Virus record (IMG/VR): IMGVR_UViG_3300050821_002543
Span: 1-53,716 of that record
DNA from: a virus
Strand: one strand, 5' to 3'
Length of the DNA: 53,716 nucleotides
A program made the translations under genes and the position numbers. Positions 6,575 through 15,714 of this stretch are shown here, piece by piece. Position 1 is the stretch's first letter, and every line of letters starts with the position of its first letter. The notes beneath the pieces were generated by a model. The model ran no database searches. It had not been told where the DNA came from and saw nothing but the letters and a program-made list of their open reading frames with translations.

Positions 6575-7779
6575 TGACTCTACAATCCTTACCAGTCATT
6601 CAGCTAGATCCGGTAATCATCCGAAGAAATGCTGTCCAGAGAGTCTCTATCTCCTTAGTTGACTGCGAAGACAACCCTGTAGACGCCTCTGCATTGACTC
6701 TGAGGGTGTTGGATCCTTCGGATTGTCCAATCTATTGCGAAGATTTCTTTGCTCAGATGTATCTACCATTTGTTCATAGAGTGGTAAAGGTATCTGGAGC
6801 AATTGGTCAATTTTTTATTGATTGGGGCAATACTCAGACTCCTCCGATTGTTCTTGGTGTAGGTGGTTCGTATCCTACTGGATTCGCAGGAGGAGAGACC
6901 CTTCTCATCCAGATTGATAACCAAGTCATTTCAACTGTTTTTCAGTCCACTGATCAGACTCTAACACAAGTTGTTGCTAGGATTAATTCTTTTTGGGGTC
7001 CGATTTGGGGTACTGGTATTGCGTCTATCAACGGTAACCAGATTCAGATCCAAGGGCATCGACCAGGACCTGGCGGTCGCCTAGTTCTACCTACTCCAGG
7101 CACTAGTCCTACGGTTGCAACTACTCTAGGTCTTACGGTTCCTACCATTCTTTATGGAACCCAGAGAATTGGGGAGTCAGACTGTACGAACTGTTTGCTC
7201 TTTGAGTGGACTGCTACTGATGCAACTCATCCTTCTGAACTGACACAAGTTCTTCAGACTGTATATGTTCTTCCTGGTGGTCTATGGAGGATGCTACCTC
7301 AATTGAGGTTGGAGATCGACAAGGCTGTAAAGCTAGTGAGCAAACCAGATGGTATGTTCCTAGGTTATACCGATGCGATGCTCTTCCAGTATCTTTTGGG
7401 AGGTCTACAGTCTATTAACGCCTATCAACCATCAATCTTCTTCACACCGGACAATTTTCCATACCAACAGTTCGGAAGTACTTTAGTAGAAGCAGCTCTT
7501 CTATGGGGAGTAACGTCCCAGACTCTCTTTGCAGTTGATTCCGATGTTCCGTCGTACTCTGATCAAGGTCAGTCTTTCGTTATCAATCATCAAGCTCCTT
7601 TGGCTGCGTATTTGAATAATCTGGCTGCTAGGTTGGATAGAAATATTCCCTTGTTCAAGCTCCACTTTGTAAACACCGGAACTGTACTGACGGAGATGGG
7701 ACCAAGCTTTAGACTCAACATGCTTCTAGATGCTGCTCCATCTGGAGCATTGTTCCGCAACGTATACTTCAAATCCTAA
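6574..7779 (+). CDS. Virion protein with a flagellin/hook-IN-like domain
   Basis: 401 residues. The N-terminal part is an Ig-like strand-rich unit (VQRVSISLVD to LTLRVLDPSDCPIYC). Around residues 100-190 is a domain of the pattern GGETLLIQIDNQVI, LTQVVARIN, ASINGNQIQIQG, then TTLGLTV, matching the recurring domain also present in the sheath and other virion proteins here. The C-terminal half is partly helical (MLPQLRLEIDKAVKLV). Likely structural; exact location in the particle unknown. Confidence 0.68.
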   Translation: MTLQSLPVIQLDPVIIRRNAVQRVSISLVDCEDNPVDASALTLRVLDPSDCPIYCEDFFAQMYLPFVHRVVKVSGAIGQFFIDWGNTQTPPIVLGVGGSYPTGFAGGETLLIQIDNQVISTVFQSTDQTLTQVVARINSFWGPIWGTGIASINGNQIQIQGHRPGPGGRLVLPTPGTSPTVATTLGLTVPTILYGTQRIGESDCTNCLLFEWTATDATHPSELTQVLQTVYVLPGGLWRMLPQLRLEIDKAVKLVSKPDGMFLGYTDAMLFQYLLGGLQSINAYQPSIFFTPDNFPYQQFGSTLVEAALLWGVTSQTLFAVDSDVPSYSDQGQSFVINHQAPLAAYLNNLAARLDRNIPLFKLHFVNTGTVLTEMGPSFRLNMLLDAAPSGALFRNVYFKS

Positions 7780-7791
7780 CTCCGAGGTACC

Positions 7792-8088
7792 ATGAGTTAC
7801 CTATTGCCATTGAAATTGAAAGTTCGAGCCGTTCGACAAAGCAAGGAAATCATTGAATTGGAGTGTGAGGTTCGAGACGCTGAAGACCAAAGTGTTCAAT
7901 CTCTTCCAGTCAGTGTGGGTCCTAAAAGTAGTGCAGCAAACATCTGTGCTATTCTTCAGGGGTATGTTGACACTATTGCTAAATCCCTACATGCCCAAGG
8001 GAAAGCAAAAGTCGGAGAAGTCGGAGATCAGGAAACCGCAATTGAGAAACTTGTCGGACAGGAGTTTCTTGGGAGTATGGCACAATGA
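7792..8088 (+). CDS. Small unknown protein
   Basis: 98 residues, ATG after CGAGG. A beta hairpin-like N terminus (LPLKLKVRAV, IIELECEVRD) is followed by a helix (ICAILQGYVDTIAKSL) and an acidic tail. It overlaps the next gene by 4 nt (ATGA). No family recognised. Confidence 0.7.
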   Translation: MSYLLPLKLKVRAVRQSKEIIELECEVRDAEDQSVQSLPVSVGPKSSAANICAILQGYVDTIAKSLHAQGKAKVGEVGDQETAIEKLVGQEFLGSMAQ

Positions 8089-9215
8089 GCTCGCTATTGG
8101 TTGATTCTCATGGTAAGACTCTGGCTCCGATTAAGGTCGAACTTAAGTCCGTACCTCAAATTGTAATTGGGATCCGTCGTAAAGGGAGACAATACGTTTC
8201 TCGAATTGACCTGACGGATACAATGAAGGGATTCGTCTCTGAAAGTCGAAACCGACGCCTCAGTAAGATGAGCAAGAAGAGTCAGAACCCGGAGCTAGCT
8301 AGAATGCTAGGAGTCTGTGGTATGGCTGCTCGTTTATTTGATCATGGACGAGACGCATTTAACACGAAGCTGATTAGTTGGACTGGTGATACCCAGAAGG
8401 CTCTTTTGCTTGATACCACTGCCTCAGGTACCTGGCTAAAGGAGATCACTGCAGCTACCAACGCCTCACCAGTTGTTTACACTAGTGCGTCTCACGGATT
8501 CTCCAATACTGATGTCCTTGTTGTTGGTGGAATTGGTGGAAATCTATCGGCTAACCAAACTGGTCTAGCAGCCTCTGTTGCGACCAACACATTTGATCTC
8601 ACAACCCTCGAAGGTCAGACTGTAGCTGGTAGTGCAGCCTATACTGCTGGAGGGTATGCTGTTGACTTGACGCAGGCAACGTTCGTTGCTGACATTCTAG
8701 GTAATCGTGTTGGAACCGATCCAACAATCTCTGGTACCTCGTCTTCTAAGGGAATTGCTAACGCAACTTCTCCTATTACGTGGTCCACGGTTCCTTCTGG
8801 TAACGCCGCCCAGGCTGTCCTATTCTATGACGCTGCTGGTGGAACCGATGCATCCAATCGACTCATCGGGTGGCAAGACGGTAAGATTCGAGTTGTTACT
8901 GTAGGTGATACCCCGTCTTCTTCAACGACGATGAAGGTTCAACCTATTCGGGCTCAGCTCTGGGATGGGTCTACTGGTTCTGCTCCAGTGCTCTGGTTTA
9001 GCAATGGATATTCTGTTACTCTCAATGCTGCGGCAGTCCAGGGTGCAGATTCTTTAACGGTAACCTCTACAGGTCATGACATTCCAGATCTGTCGACTGC
9101 TGAAGGTACTGACTTCGGTGGTGGTTTGCCGTTTACACCATCAGGAGGAAACTTCTCGTTTAACATCGGGACGATTTACTTCCCGAATACGCCAACCGGA
9201 ATTTACGTACTGTAA
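8085..9215 (+). CDS. Virion protein with E1-FCCH-like module
   Basis: 376 residues. The N terminus (about 90 residues, basic: SESRNRRLSKMSKKSQ) is followed at about residue 122 by a module reading SPVVYTSASHGFSNTDVLVV, then SVATNTFDLT, the pattern of the ubiquitin-activating-enzyme FCCH-like beta domain common in phage tail and decoration proteins (entering with AHG, leaving with TFxL). The rest is beta-rich (SAPVLWFSNGYSVTLNAAAV). Probably a head or neck decoration protein. Followed by the 9227 gene after an AAGGAGAAGG ribosome site. Confidence 0.68.
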   Translation: MSSLLVDSHGKTLAPIKVELKSVPQIVIGIRRKGRQYVSRIDLTDTMKGFVSESRNRRLSKMSKKSQNPELARMLGVCGMAARLFDHGRDAFNTKLISWTGDTQKALLLDTTASGTWLKEITAATNASPVVYTSASHGFSNTDVLVVGGIGGNLSANQTGLAASVATNTFDLTTLEGQTVAGSAAYTAGGYAVDLTQATFVADILGNRVGTDPTISGTSSSKGIANATSPITWSTVPSGNAAQAVLFYDAAGGTDASNRLIGWQDGKIRVVTVGDTPSSSTTMKVQPIRAQLWDGSTGSAPVLWFSNGYSVTLNAAAVQGADSLTVTSTGHDIPDLSTAEGTDFGGGLPFTPSGGNFSFNIGTIYFPNTPTGIYVL

Positions 9216-9226
9216 GGAGAAGGTTC

Positions 9227-9907
9227 ATGCTTGAAGTTCTACAGGGTAGGGCACGCCGATTCATTCAGAAGGCTCTCGGTCCGATTGATTTTCGTCAGAC
9301 AGGACTCGAAAGTGTAGCGATTGCCCAAGTTGAAGGTGAGGGTGACGAGGCTACTCGAGCTGGCATTCGTTTCCACATGAGTGCAACGCTTGCTACAGGT
9401 CAGGCTGTTGTGCAAGCATTTCCAACTACGACTGCTGCGTGGCTTCTTTACAACCCAACCAATAACCCAATCACAGCTTTTATTGATGTGCTTGGTGCCT
9501 TAGCAGTAAGCGGTACACCCGCCGCCACATATGAACCAATTTTACTTGGTTGTATTGTTCCAGCAGGGAATATTCCGACAACCATTCCTACTCTTACCGC
9601 AAACGTACAGATCAATAACGCTAACCCTATAAGTGCAAAGAAGTCGAGCATCGTTGTTGCTTCGGCTCAGACACTTCAGGCTACGGCTGGAGCTAACTCT
9701 TGGTTTCCGATTACTTATGGTACAAATGGTGTCTTAAGTGCTACTGCGTCGGTTCCACAAAATTGTGTCGAGTCTCGAGATATTCGAGGTAAATTTTGTG
9801 TACCACCTGGAGGAGCGTTGGGACTTTCTGTAATTGCTCCAGCAGGAACTACCACCCTCTATGCACCGTATGCTTCGTGGCGTGAATATGCTGCAGATAT
9901 GGAGTAA
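9227..9907 (+). CDS. Virion structural protein, unknown
   Basis: 226 residues with a strong ribosome site (AAGGAGAAGG). Residues 50-95 read like a beta sandwich rim (GQAVVQAFPTTTAAWLLYN, then AFIDVLGALAVSGTPAATY) and the C terminus (GTTTLYAPYASWREYA) is aromatic. Its composition is Ala/Thr/Ile-rich and low in charge, typical of capsid cement or fibre parts. No family recognised. Confidence 0.65.
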   Translation: MLEVLQGRARRFIQKALGPIDFRQTGLESVAIAQVEGEGDEATRAGIRFHMSATLATGQAVVQAFPTTTAAWLLYNPTNNPITAFIDVLGALAVSGTPAATYEPILLGCIVPAGNIPTTIPTLTANVQINNANPISAKKSSIVVASAQTLQATAGANSWFPITYGTNGVLSATASVPQNCVESRDIRGKFCVPPGGALGLSVIAPAGTTTLYAPYASWREYAADME

Positions 9908-9909
9908 TC

Positions 9910-10134
9910 ATGAAAATCACTGTTACTGCCGATCAATTGGATTCTGCCCTTAATGAAGTACCTTCTGAGGTTGGTCTTTACGTATTGGATTCTACTTCTA
10001 CGTACATTACGGATCTCATGGTGTTAGGGAGTGGAGCTGATAACCTATGGTATCACTTGCTTGACAATTACCCTCTAACCACTTACGAGGCTCATGACAT
10101 TACGTCTTTTCAAGTGACTGATATTGGTGACTAA
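9910..10134 (+). CDS. Small acidic protein, unknown
   Basis: 74 residues starting two bases after the previous stop. Very acidic, without Cys, with a beta-like centre (VGLYVLDSTSTYITDLMVLG). Nothing identifies a family. Its tight packing in the operon supports it as a real gene. Confidence 0.6.
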   Translation: MKITVTADQLDSALNEVPSEVGLYVLDSTSTYITDLMVLGSGADNLWYHLLDNYPLTTYEAHDITSFQVTDIGD

Positions 10135-10140
10135 GATCAG

Positions 10141-10782
10141 ATGGCCTCTACACCTGGTGATGGGTCAGCTACATCCGGAGGATCCGGTGACGTAATTGTT
10201 ACCGAAGACACCCAGTTTGATACTGGGTCGGGTCCTCCTAACGCTTTGGTTGGATCTGTTGGTACTGCTGGTGGAGCTGGAACTGCTGGTTCTACTCCTA
10301 AAACAGCCGACGGTAAGATCTTAGTTGGAGATTTTGGTCAATATCGGGGACCAGCAGGACCTGGTAATGAACTTCACATCAGAGCCAATCGACTTACTCT
10401 CGCAATCGAGAGATGGAACTTTCGAATTGTTCAAGGACTTGAAGGGATCATCAAACAACTTCGGAGAGAAGTTTATGTTCGACCTAAACAGGGAGCTTCA
10501 GTCTCGGTACGTTCTGTTGTAGGAGTTAACTCGAGTACAAAACTCCTCGATAGGGTTGTTGGTCGTCTTGGTGTTTCTCTTTACAACGACACAACCTGTA
10601 CAGGGAATCTCTACGTTCGATTTGGAGAGGCAGCTGCTGGTAATACAGCAGGACTTTACTCCGTTCGCCTACCTCCAGGAGCCTACTATGAGGTTCCAGC
10701 ATGGGCCCTAGAACAGCCTGCACAGGGTTTTTGGGATAGTATTGTAACTCCAGGTTTCGTTGAAATAACTGAGAGTGCATAA
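10141..10782 (+). CDS. Virion protein with Gly-rich N terminus and short collagen-like segment
   Basis: 213 residues. The first 75 residues are Gly/Ser/Thr-rich and disordered, with a YRGPAGPGNE stretch resembling a minimal collagen-type segment. A central helix (RLTLAIERWNFRIVQGLEGI) could trimerise the protein, and the C-terminal domain is beta (VGRLGVSLYNDTTCTGNLYV). This head-rod-tip plan fits a short fibre. Its stop and the next ATG overlap by one base. Confidence 0.65.
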   Translation: MASTPGDGSATSGGSGDVIVTEDTQFDTGSGPPNALVGSVGTAGGAGTAGSTPKTADGKILVGDFGQYRGPAGPGNELHIRANRLTLAIERWNFRIVQGLEGIIKQLRREVYVRPKQGASVSVRSVVGVNSSTKLLDRVVGRLGVSLYNDTTCTGNLYVRFGEAAAGNTAGLYSVRLPPGAYYEVPAWALEQPAQGFWDSIVTPGFVEITESA

Positions 10783-11537
10783 TGCCTTTGTTTCCTGCAC
10801 AACCTCAACAGATTCAGTATACGTTCCCTAGTGCTGGAGGTAATTGGCGGTGTCCTCCCGATGTTACTAGTATTGAAGCTACCGGTTTTGGTGGTGGTGG
10901 GGCTGGTGGAGGAGGAGCGACTACTGGAGGTGGAGGAGGAGGTGGAGGTTCAGTTGAGTCTTCAATTGTAATTGCGGTATCTCCAGGCGTTCTCTATGCT
11001 GGAACGCCTGGAGCTGGTGGTGCTAGCGTAGCTGCAGCAACCAATGGTAACGTGGGGGTTGACACTACATTTGGAAGTGGTGTTCTTTCTCCTGTTCCAA
11101 CATGGAGTGGAGCTTCTGGTGGTCAAGCTGGAGGAGCTACGGCAGCTGGTGGTCAATCGTTTAAGACAACCGGTGGAGGAAACGCCTATACAGGTACTTC
11201 TGCAGGGACAGGAGCAGCTGGATCTGGTGGCTATCAGAATGCTCCAGCTGTAGTTGGTAGTCGAAATGAAGTTGGTGGTTTTGATGGTGGAGCTGCTGGA
11301 GCCACTAGCACAGGAACTGGAGGAGGAGGTGGTGGAGCTGGACCTACTGGAGTAGGAGGAGCTGGAGCTTCAGGAAGTGCCACAACTGGTTCTAACGGAA
11401 CTGGAGCAACCACAGGAACTGGAGGGGGAGGTGGAGGGGGAGGAGGGGGTGCTACTGCTGGAGGTACTGGTGGAGCAGGAGGTTCAGGTGCACTGGTAAT
11501 CCAATATGTCAGTGTCTTTCCAGTAGTGACGAGCTAA
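10782..11537 (+). CDS. Glycine-rich adhesin-like protein
   Basis: 251 residues. It begins with the typical entry strand of phage glycine-rich domains (IQYTFPSAGGNWRCPPDVTS then IEATGFGGGGAGGGG) and carries many poly-Gly runs of 4-9 residues separated by short Ser/Thr/Ala-rich stretches. In phage adhesins of the T2/S16 gp38 class, runs like these pack as polyglycine-II helices and present receptor-binding loops. Whether this is a tail or head adhesin is unclear; its position before the neck genes is unusual. The DNA is locally GGA/GGT-biased. Confidence 0.72.
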   Translation: MPLFPAQPQQIQYTFPSAGGNWRCPPDVTSIEATGFGGGGAGGGGATTGGGGGGGGSVESSIVIAVSPGVLYAGTPGAGGASVAAATNGNVGVDTTFGSGVLSPVPTWSGASGGQAGGATAAGGQSFKTTGGGNAYTGTSAGTGAAGSGGYQNAPAVVGSRNEVGGFDGGAAGATSTGTGGGGGGAGPTGVGGAGASGSATTGSNGTGATTGTGGGGGGGGGGATAGGTGGAGGSGALVIQYVSVFPVVTS

Positions 11538-11539
11538 TT

Positions 11540-12199
11540 GTGGCTTATAGTCAACAAAATCTCGCTCATTTTGTACAGATATGCACAACAGAAACAACTT
11601 CGGTTGCTAGTCCTCTAAACACCAACGCCTTCACTAATAGTAACACGAAGGGCAACACTATAGTTGCCCTTTTGATGAACAGAGGAAGTATACTAGCCTT
11701 TAAGACTCCAACTGACCACTTAGGGAACAAGTACAACCCTATTCCTACGGCGACTGGTCTTTCGAGGATAGGTTCTGGTATTCAAATCTCTGCTTTCGTA
11801 GCTTGGAATATAGTTGCTGGAAGCGGAAACTTTCTTTCTGTTAGTTGGACCGGTGCAAGTGGAAGCTTTCTTGGTTTCTATCTGTTTGAAGTATCTGGTG
11901 TTACCGCTGTGGCACCCTCTAATACTAATGCTAATACGAGCTCAACAGCCAATGCTGGCAATATTTGGATGCCAGCTCCTGGGATTATATTAGGGGGAAC
12001 TATCAGTGCTAGCTCTGCTACTTCTCCCGGAACTGGTTACACATCCATACCGATAACGTCTGAGTTTAACACCATCATGGAGTACGGACTTTTTGGTGTA
12101 GGACTCCAACCAGCTACAATCAATCTTGGTTCTTCTGGTGTTTGGGGTATGAGTGCAGTTGGTCTTTACACTCCAATTTCAGTGCCAAAGTACTTCTAA
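11540..12199 (+). CDS. Beta-rich virion protein, unknown
   Basis: 219 residues, GTG start two bases after the previous stop. Composition and spacing suggest a jelly-roll or lectin-like beta sandwich (IVALLMNRGSILAFKTPTD, FLSVSWTGASGSFLGFYLFE, EYGLFGVGLQPATINLG), a fold seen in phage surface proteins; this is inference. It shares its final base with the ATG of the repeat protein at 12199 (TAATG). Confidence 0.62.
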   Translation: MAYSQQNLAHFVQICTTETTSVASPLNTNAFTNSNTKGNTIVALLMNRGSILAFKTPTDHLGNKYNPIPTATGLSRIGSGIQISAFVAWNIVAGSGNFLSVSWTGASGSFLGFYLFEVSGVTAVAPSNTNANTSSTANAGNIWMPAPGIILGGTISASSATSPGTGYTSIPITSEFNTIMEYGLFGVGLQPATINLGSSGVWGMSAVGLYTPISVPKYF

Positions 12200-14133
12200 T
12201 GTTTGGTAGTCATGCCCTACTTCTCTGGTCGGGTAATACAGCTATCAATGTTGTAGCAAACCTACCAGGTATTGGTTCTGACGAAGTGTTTGCTGGAGCT
12301 TTGATGACCTACCAGACTCCTGCTTCTGCTGGCATAGGTAGTGAAGAAGTACTAGTAGAGGCTTCAACAACGTTTCTAACCAGCACTTCAGGCATTGACT
12401 CAAACGAAGTCCTGGGTGTAGATACCTCAGGATACAGTATTACTTTAACAGGAATCGATAGCTCCGAAGTTCTAGCCAAACAGTCTTCGACCTTTGGTTC
12501 TAGTATATCCGGTATCGACAGCACTGAGAGCATTGGAAAAGGGACAAGTACATTTGGTTCAACGATTTTTGGCATAGATAGTGGGGAAGCAATTGGAGCA
12601 GAGACGGGTAATAGAAGTTCGACGATCTCAGGTATAGACAGTTCTGAGGTTATCGGTAAAGGAACGAGTGCTCTTGGTTCCACTATTCCAGGTGTAGATA
12701 GTGCTGAGGCTATTAGCAAATCGACAACATCTTACAGCGGTATTGGAGCTGGAATAGACAGCTCAGAGGTTATCGGTAAAGGTACAACTTCCTACAGTGT
12801 GACTATTTCTGGTATAGACAGTTCTGAGACTATCGGAGCTGAAACTGCTGAACCATCTTTTACTATAACAGGAATTGACAGTTCAGAGGTAGTTGGTAAG
12901 GTTCAAGGCTCCCAATCTGTGAGTCTGTTTGGCATACCTAGCTCCGAAATCGTAGGCTCTGAAACAGGTACTCAATTCTCGCAACCTTCAGGAATTTCTA
13001 GCACAGAGATTATTGGTGAAGAAACAGGTGAGCCTAGTTTCACTCTGACAGGAATTGGTAGCGACGAAATCCTAGGTAAAGAGCAAGGTTCCCAGTCTGG
13101 AACAATATACGGTATTTCCAGTTCTGAGACGATTGGCTCAGAAACAGGTACTCTAGCTTCTAGTTCCGCAGGAATACCTAGTGCAGAGATCCTCGGACAA
13201 GAAACTGGAATTCAGACGAGTTTGGGATCTCCAGCAGGCATCGACAGCTCCGAAGTTCTAGCTAAAGTATCGACTACAATTGTCATTCAACCTTATGGTG
13301 TGGCTAGCGAAGAGGTTCTTGCACAGGCTTTAACATCCAGAGGTTCGTCACTCAAGGGTATTGACAGTTCTGAAGGGTTTAGTAAGTTTACATCAGGTAG
13401 TGCAACAGCAGCCACACCAGCTGGCATTGATAGTCCAGAAACGTTAGGTAAGGTAACCTCGTCTACCACAGTATCAGTATCAGGTATTTCTAGTGCAGAA
13501 GTTGTTGCAGAGGCTTCTTCCGTCATCGTAGCTAGTCAGTCTGGTATCTCGAGTTCTGAGTCTGTTGGTAAAGAGACCGCCTCTCAGAGCGGTAGGCTCT
13601 CAGGTATCTCCAGTGCTGAATCTGTCGGAGAAGAAACAAGTACGCAATTTGGAAACCTTTCTGGAATTTCTAGTTCTGAGGTAGTTGGACAAGAAACGAT
13701 TGCCACGATTGGATCTCTGTCTGGTATCTCCAGCACAGAGATTATCAGTCCAACTCAAACCTATCAGAGTGGTCACCTTGCTGGAATTTCTAGTTCTGAG
13801 GTTGTCGGTTCAGTAACCTCTCTAGTAACTGTGACAGTTTCTGGTATTGATAGCGACGAAGTTCTATCTCGGTCTCTCACTACCTTTGGAGCTTCGTTCT
13901 ACGGAATCGTTACTACAGAAGTTCTAGGAGAGTTCACTACTTCGTTTACGATTCCGATCATACCAGCACCGACTATACCGATTGAGAAAAGGTTTGTCCA
14001 GGGTAGATTTTACAAAGGAACGTCTGAAGACAAACCTTTTGCTTTTAGTCGATTTACCAAATCTAACTCGAGTGATAGTCCGGTAGTAACGATAAAGTTT
14101 GTGAAACCCAAGGGTCCGACTCAAAAGAAATAA
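12199..14133 (+). CDS. Repeat protein of 28 x 20-residue units
   Basis: Start taken at ATG 12199, overlapping the previous stop; an in-frame ATG at 12142 lies inside the preceding gene and lacks a ribosome site. After 23 residues come 28 tandem units of mostly exactly 20 residues with consensus GI-(D/S)-S-x-E-(V/I)-(V/L/I)-G-K/E-x-T, ending near residue 588. A basic C-terminal domain follows (RFVQGRFYKG, PVVTIKFVKPKG). The pattern is like the G-I-x-S-A-E-A-F-G repeats of actinophage tail proteins. A uniform 20-residue period suggests a solenoid or stacked fibre; role unknown. Confidence 0.8.
   Translation: MFGSHALLLWSGNTAINVVANLPGIGSDEVFAGALMTYQTPASAGIGSEEVLVEASTTFLTSTSGIDSNEVLGVDTSGYSITLTGIDSSEVLAKQSSTFGSSISGIDSTESIGKGTSTFGSTIFGIDSGEAIGAETGNRSSTISGIDSSEVIGKGTSALGSTIPGVDSAEAISKSTTSYSGIGAGIDSSEVIGKGTTSYSVTISGIDSSETIGAETAEPSFTITGIDSSEVVGKVQGSQSVSLFGIPSSEIVGSETGTQFSQPSGISSTEIIGEETGEPSFTLTGIGSDEILGKEQGSQSGTIYGISSSETIGSETGTLASSSAGIPSAEILGQETGIQTSLGSPAGIDSSEVLAKVSTTIVIQPYGVASEEVLAQALTSRGSSLKGIDSSEGFSKFTSGSATAATPAGIDSPETLGKVTSSTTVSVSGISSAEVVAEASSVIVASQSGISSSESVGKETASQSGRLSGISSAESVGEETSTQFGNLSGISSSEVVGQETIATIGSLSGISSTEIISPTQTYQSGHLAGISSSEVVGSVTSLVTVTVSGIDSDEVLSRSLTTFGASFYGIVTTEVLGEFTTSFTIPIIPAPTIPIEKRFVQGRFYKGTSEDKPFAFSRFTKSNSSDSPVVTIKFVKPKGPTQKK
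12268..13962 (+). repeat. Tandem 60-bp coding repeat array (28 units)
   Basis: The array encodes the 20-residue units. Units at the DNA level are diverged in the variable half but keep blocks such as GGTAT-(A/T)-GACAG(T/C)TCTGAGG. 25 units are 60 bp; unit 1 is 63 bp and two units (16 and 19) are 66 bp because of two extra residues. Such an array can expand or contract by recombination. Confidence 0.85.
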
Positions 14134-14135
14134 CC

Positions 14136-15179
14136 ATGGCTAGTCAGAGAAGAGTGATACCAGCCTTTTGGGGTCGAGACCTTAGAACTCGCGTTAAAGA
14201 AGAATTCACACTAGAGAAAACTAGAGCCCTTCTCCAAGACCAACTCGGAGGAGGGGGACTTCGAGCTTATCTCTGGAAGAGTGTTTTTGATCCTAGGAAC
14301 GCTGTTGAACCTTTAGTAGCTCCAGCAGGAACCATTAGATGCTCATGTGTTAAAGCAACAGGTCAATCTTCTGATCGGCGTTGCTTGAGTTGTCATGGTA
14401 TTACGTTCATACCAGGCTATCAAAAGTTTGGCTATGAAACCATCTGGTTCGCAAGCATCTCGTCGAGTTTGACTTTGACGAATCTTGCTCTCAACCTAAT
14501 CGTAAAGCCAAATCGTTTAGAGCTTGTTGGATCAGCCTTAACTGGAACAGCTGAAACACCTGATATCCAATATATTCGAGTTGATCCTCTAGGAATCTGG
14601 GAAGCCATTTCGAATTACATTACGCGAGACGCAGTTAATTCATCTGTAACAACTCAGTTTAGTACTAATGGTGGAGTTACGTGGGCTCCTCTATCATCGT
14701 TACCTCAAGCCAATCCTCAGACTGGCAGGATTAGGTTTATGGTAACGATTACGAGGACGTCCTCTTCCATACCATCGCCATCGTGGGAAATTCTTCGGGC
14801 TAGGTTCTCTACTATACCATTCCAGGGTAGATTTGGACCATGGATTCTAGTGCTAAAGACAGTTCCGGCGAATCGTAACCTCCAAGAGTTACGAGGGATC
14901 ACTTTAGACGCTTCTCCAAATAACTTCTGGACAGCTCCATTGTCGTTCTTTGATACCTGCCTACCTGATCAGGGAGGAGTGGGAGGTCCTCTGGACAAGA
15001 GTCTTCTGATTATTGATCCAGCCTTTGTCCAATTCCTCGATGGTATACCTGAGTTGTTAGCTGCAGAACGTTGGTCGTGTACTAACCTTAGTTATTCCGA
15101 TCCGTTTGGTTATCTAACACGCCAATTTTTTCAAGCACGTTTGCAGCAACAGGAGGAGTTTACTGGACTCGTCTTCTGA
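14136..15179 (+). CDS. Virion protein with zinc-ribbon-like CxC...CxxC motif
   Basis: 347 residues. Around residue 70 is a motif IRCSCVKATGQSSDRRCLSC followed by HGITFIPGYQKFGY. Phage proteins of neck or baseplate type often carry a similar C-x-C, C-x2-C then GTGF-x-GGY block. A beta-rich region follows (LTLTNLALNLIVKPNRLELV) and a C-terminal domain with CLPDQGGVGGPLDKSLLIID. Adjacent to the tail-completion gene, it is probably a neck or tail-adaptor protein. Confidence 0.65.
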   Translation: MASQRRVIPAFWGRDLRTRVKEEFTLEKTRALLQDQLGGGGLRAYLWKSVFDPRNAVEPLVAPAGTIRCSCVKATGQSSDRRCLSCHGITFIPGYQKFGYETIWFASISSSLTLTNLALNLIVKPNRLELVGSALTGTAETPDIQYIRVDPLGIWEAISNYITRDAVNSSVTTQFSTNGGVTWAPLSSLPQANPQTGRIRFMVTITRTSSSIPSPSWEILRARFSTIPFQGRFGPWILVLKTVPANRNLQELRGITLDASPNNFWTAPLSFFDTCLPDQGGVGGPLDKSLLIIDPAFVQFLDGIPELLAAERWSCTNLSYSDPFGYLTRQFFQARLQQQEEFTGLVF

Positions 15180-15222
15180 TGCTTTCGAGACGTAACACGT
15201 TATCATTCATATCGTCGAAGCT

Positions 15223-15714
15223 ATGGTCATGGTATCGATTAAGTTGGAGGCCAACTCCAAACTAAAGGGTGCTCCGAAGCCCGTTAGAGATCGCTACGTG
15301 CAGAATTGGCGAAATGTTTTCGCTATGAAGGCTCCACAGTTTATTTCGGAGCACATAGCAGCAACTCATCCTTTTCAAAGTAGAACTGGATGGGCTGCCA
15401 CTAAGTGGAAAGGTGAAGTCGTAGGGGATAAGGTACGAATCACTAGTTTGGTTGCGTACACTTATTGGCTTAACAATGGTGTGCGTCCTCATCAGATGAC
15501 ATACCTTCTGAATGCTAAGGGTGCCATACCTATTGGAACCTCAGGTGGTACCATCTTCCGTAGACCCAGTGTAGCGTCTATGTTGAAAGGTGGTTGGAGA
15601 CATCCGGGGAGACCAGCAACACACTTCTTCGAACAGTCTATCGAGAAACTGGCTAAGTTCATGGAAAAGAGTCATCCTGAGCTTATCATTCAGAATATGC
15701 ATTACGGTACATAG
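15223..15714 (+). CDS. HK97-gp10-like head-tail joining / tail-completion protein
   Basis: 163 residues. Features of the HK97 gp10-like family: an N-terminal helix, FQSRTGWAATKWKGEVVGDK (the TG-x-L-x-x-S strand), then VAYTYWLNNGVRPHQMTYLL, equivalent to the Y-A-x-Y-x-E-x-G-T-R-P-H signature. In the family this protein sits at the head-tail interface and helps complete the tail. ATGs at 15223 and 15229 are both possible; neither has a strong ribosome site. The ATG of the next gene directly follows its stop. Confidence 0.75.
   Translation: MVMVSIKLEANSKLKGAPKPVRDRYVQNWRNVFAMKAPQFISEHIAATHPFQSRTGWAATKWKGEVVGDKVRITSLVAYTYWLNNGVRPHQMTYLLNAKGAIPIGTSGGTIFRRPSVASMLKGGWRHPGRPATHFFEQSIEKLAKFMEKSHPELIIQNMHYGT

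Noticed and set aside
10800-11500. Gly-rich DNA as a low-complexity non-coding repeat
   Set aside because: The frame is intact for 251 codons with a typical phage Gly-rich entry strand, so it is coding.
12142-12198. Upstream in-frame ATG of the repeat protein
   Set aside because: It lies inside the preceding gene and lacks a ribosome site; ATG 12199 in the TAATG overlap fits the local pattern.
12309-12719. Antisense ORF of 136 codons opposite the repeat array
   Set aside because: Mirror of the 60-bp repeats; repeated composition keeps the opposite frame open, with no ribosome site.
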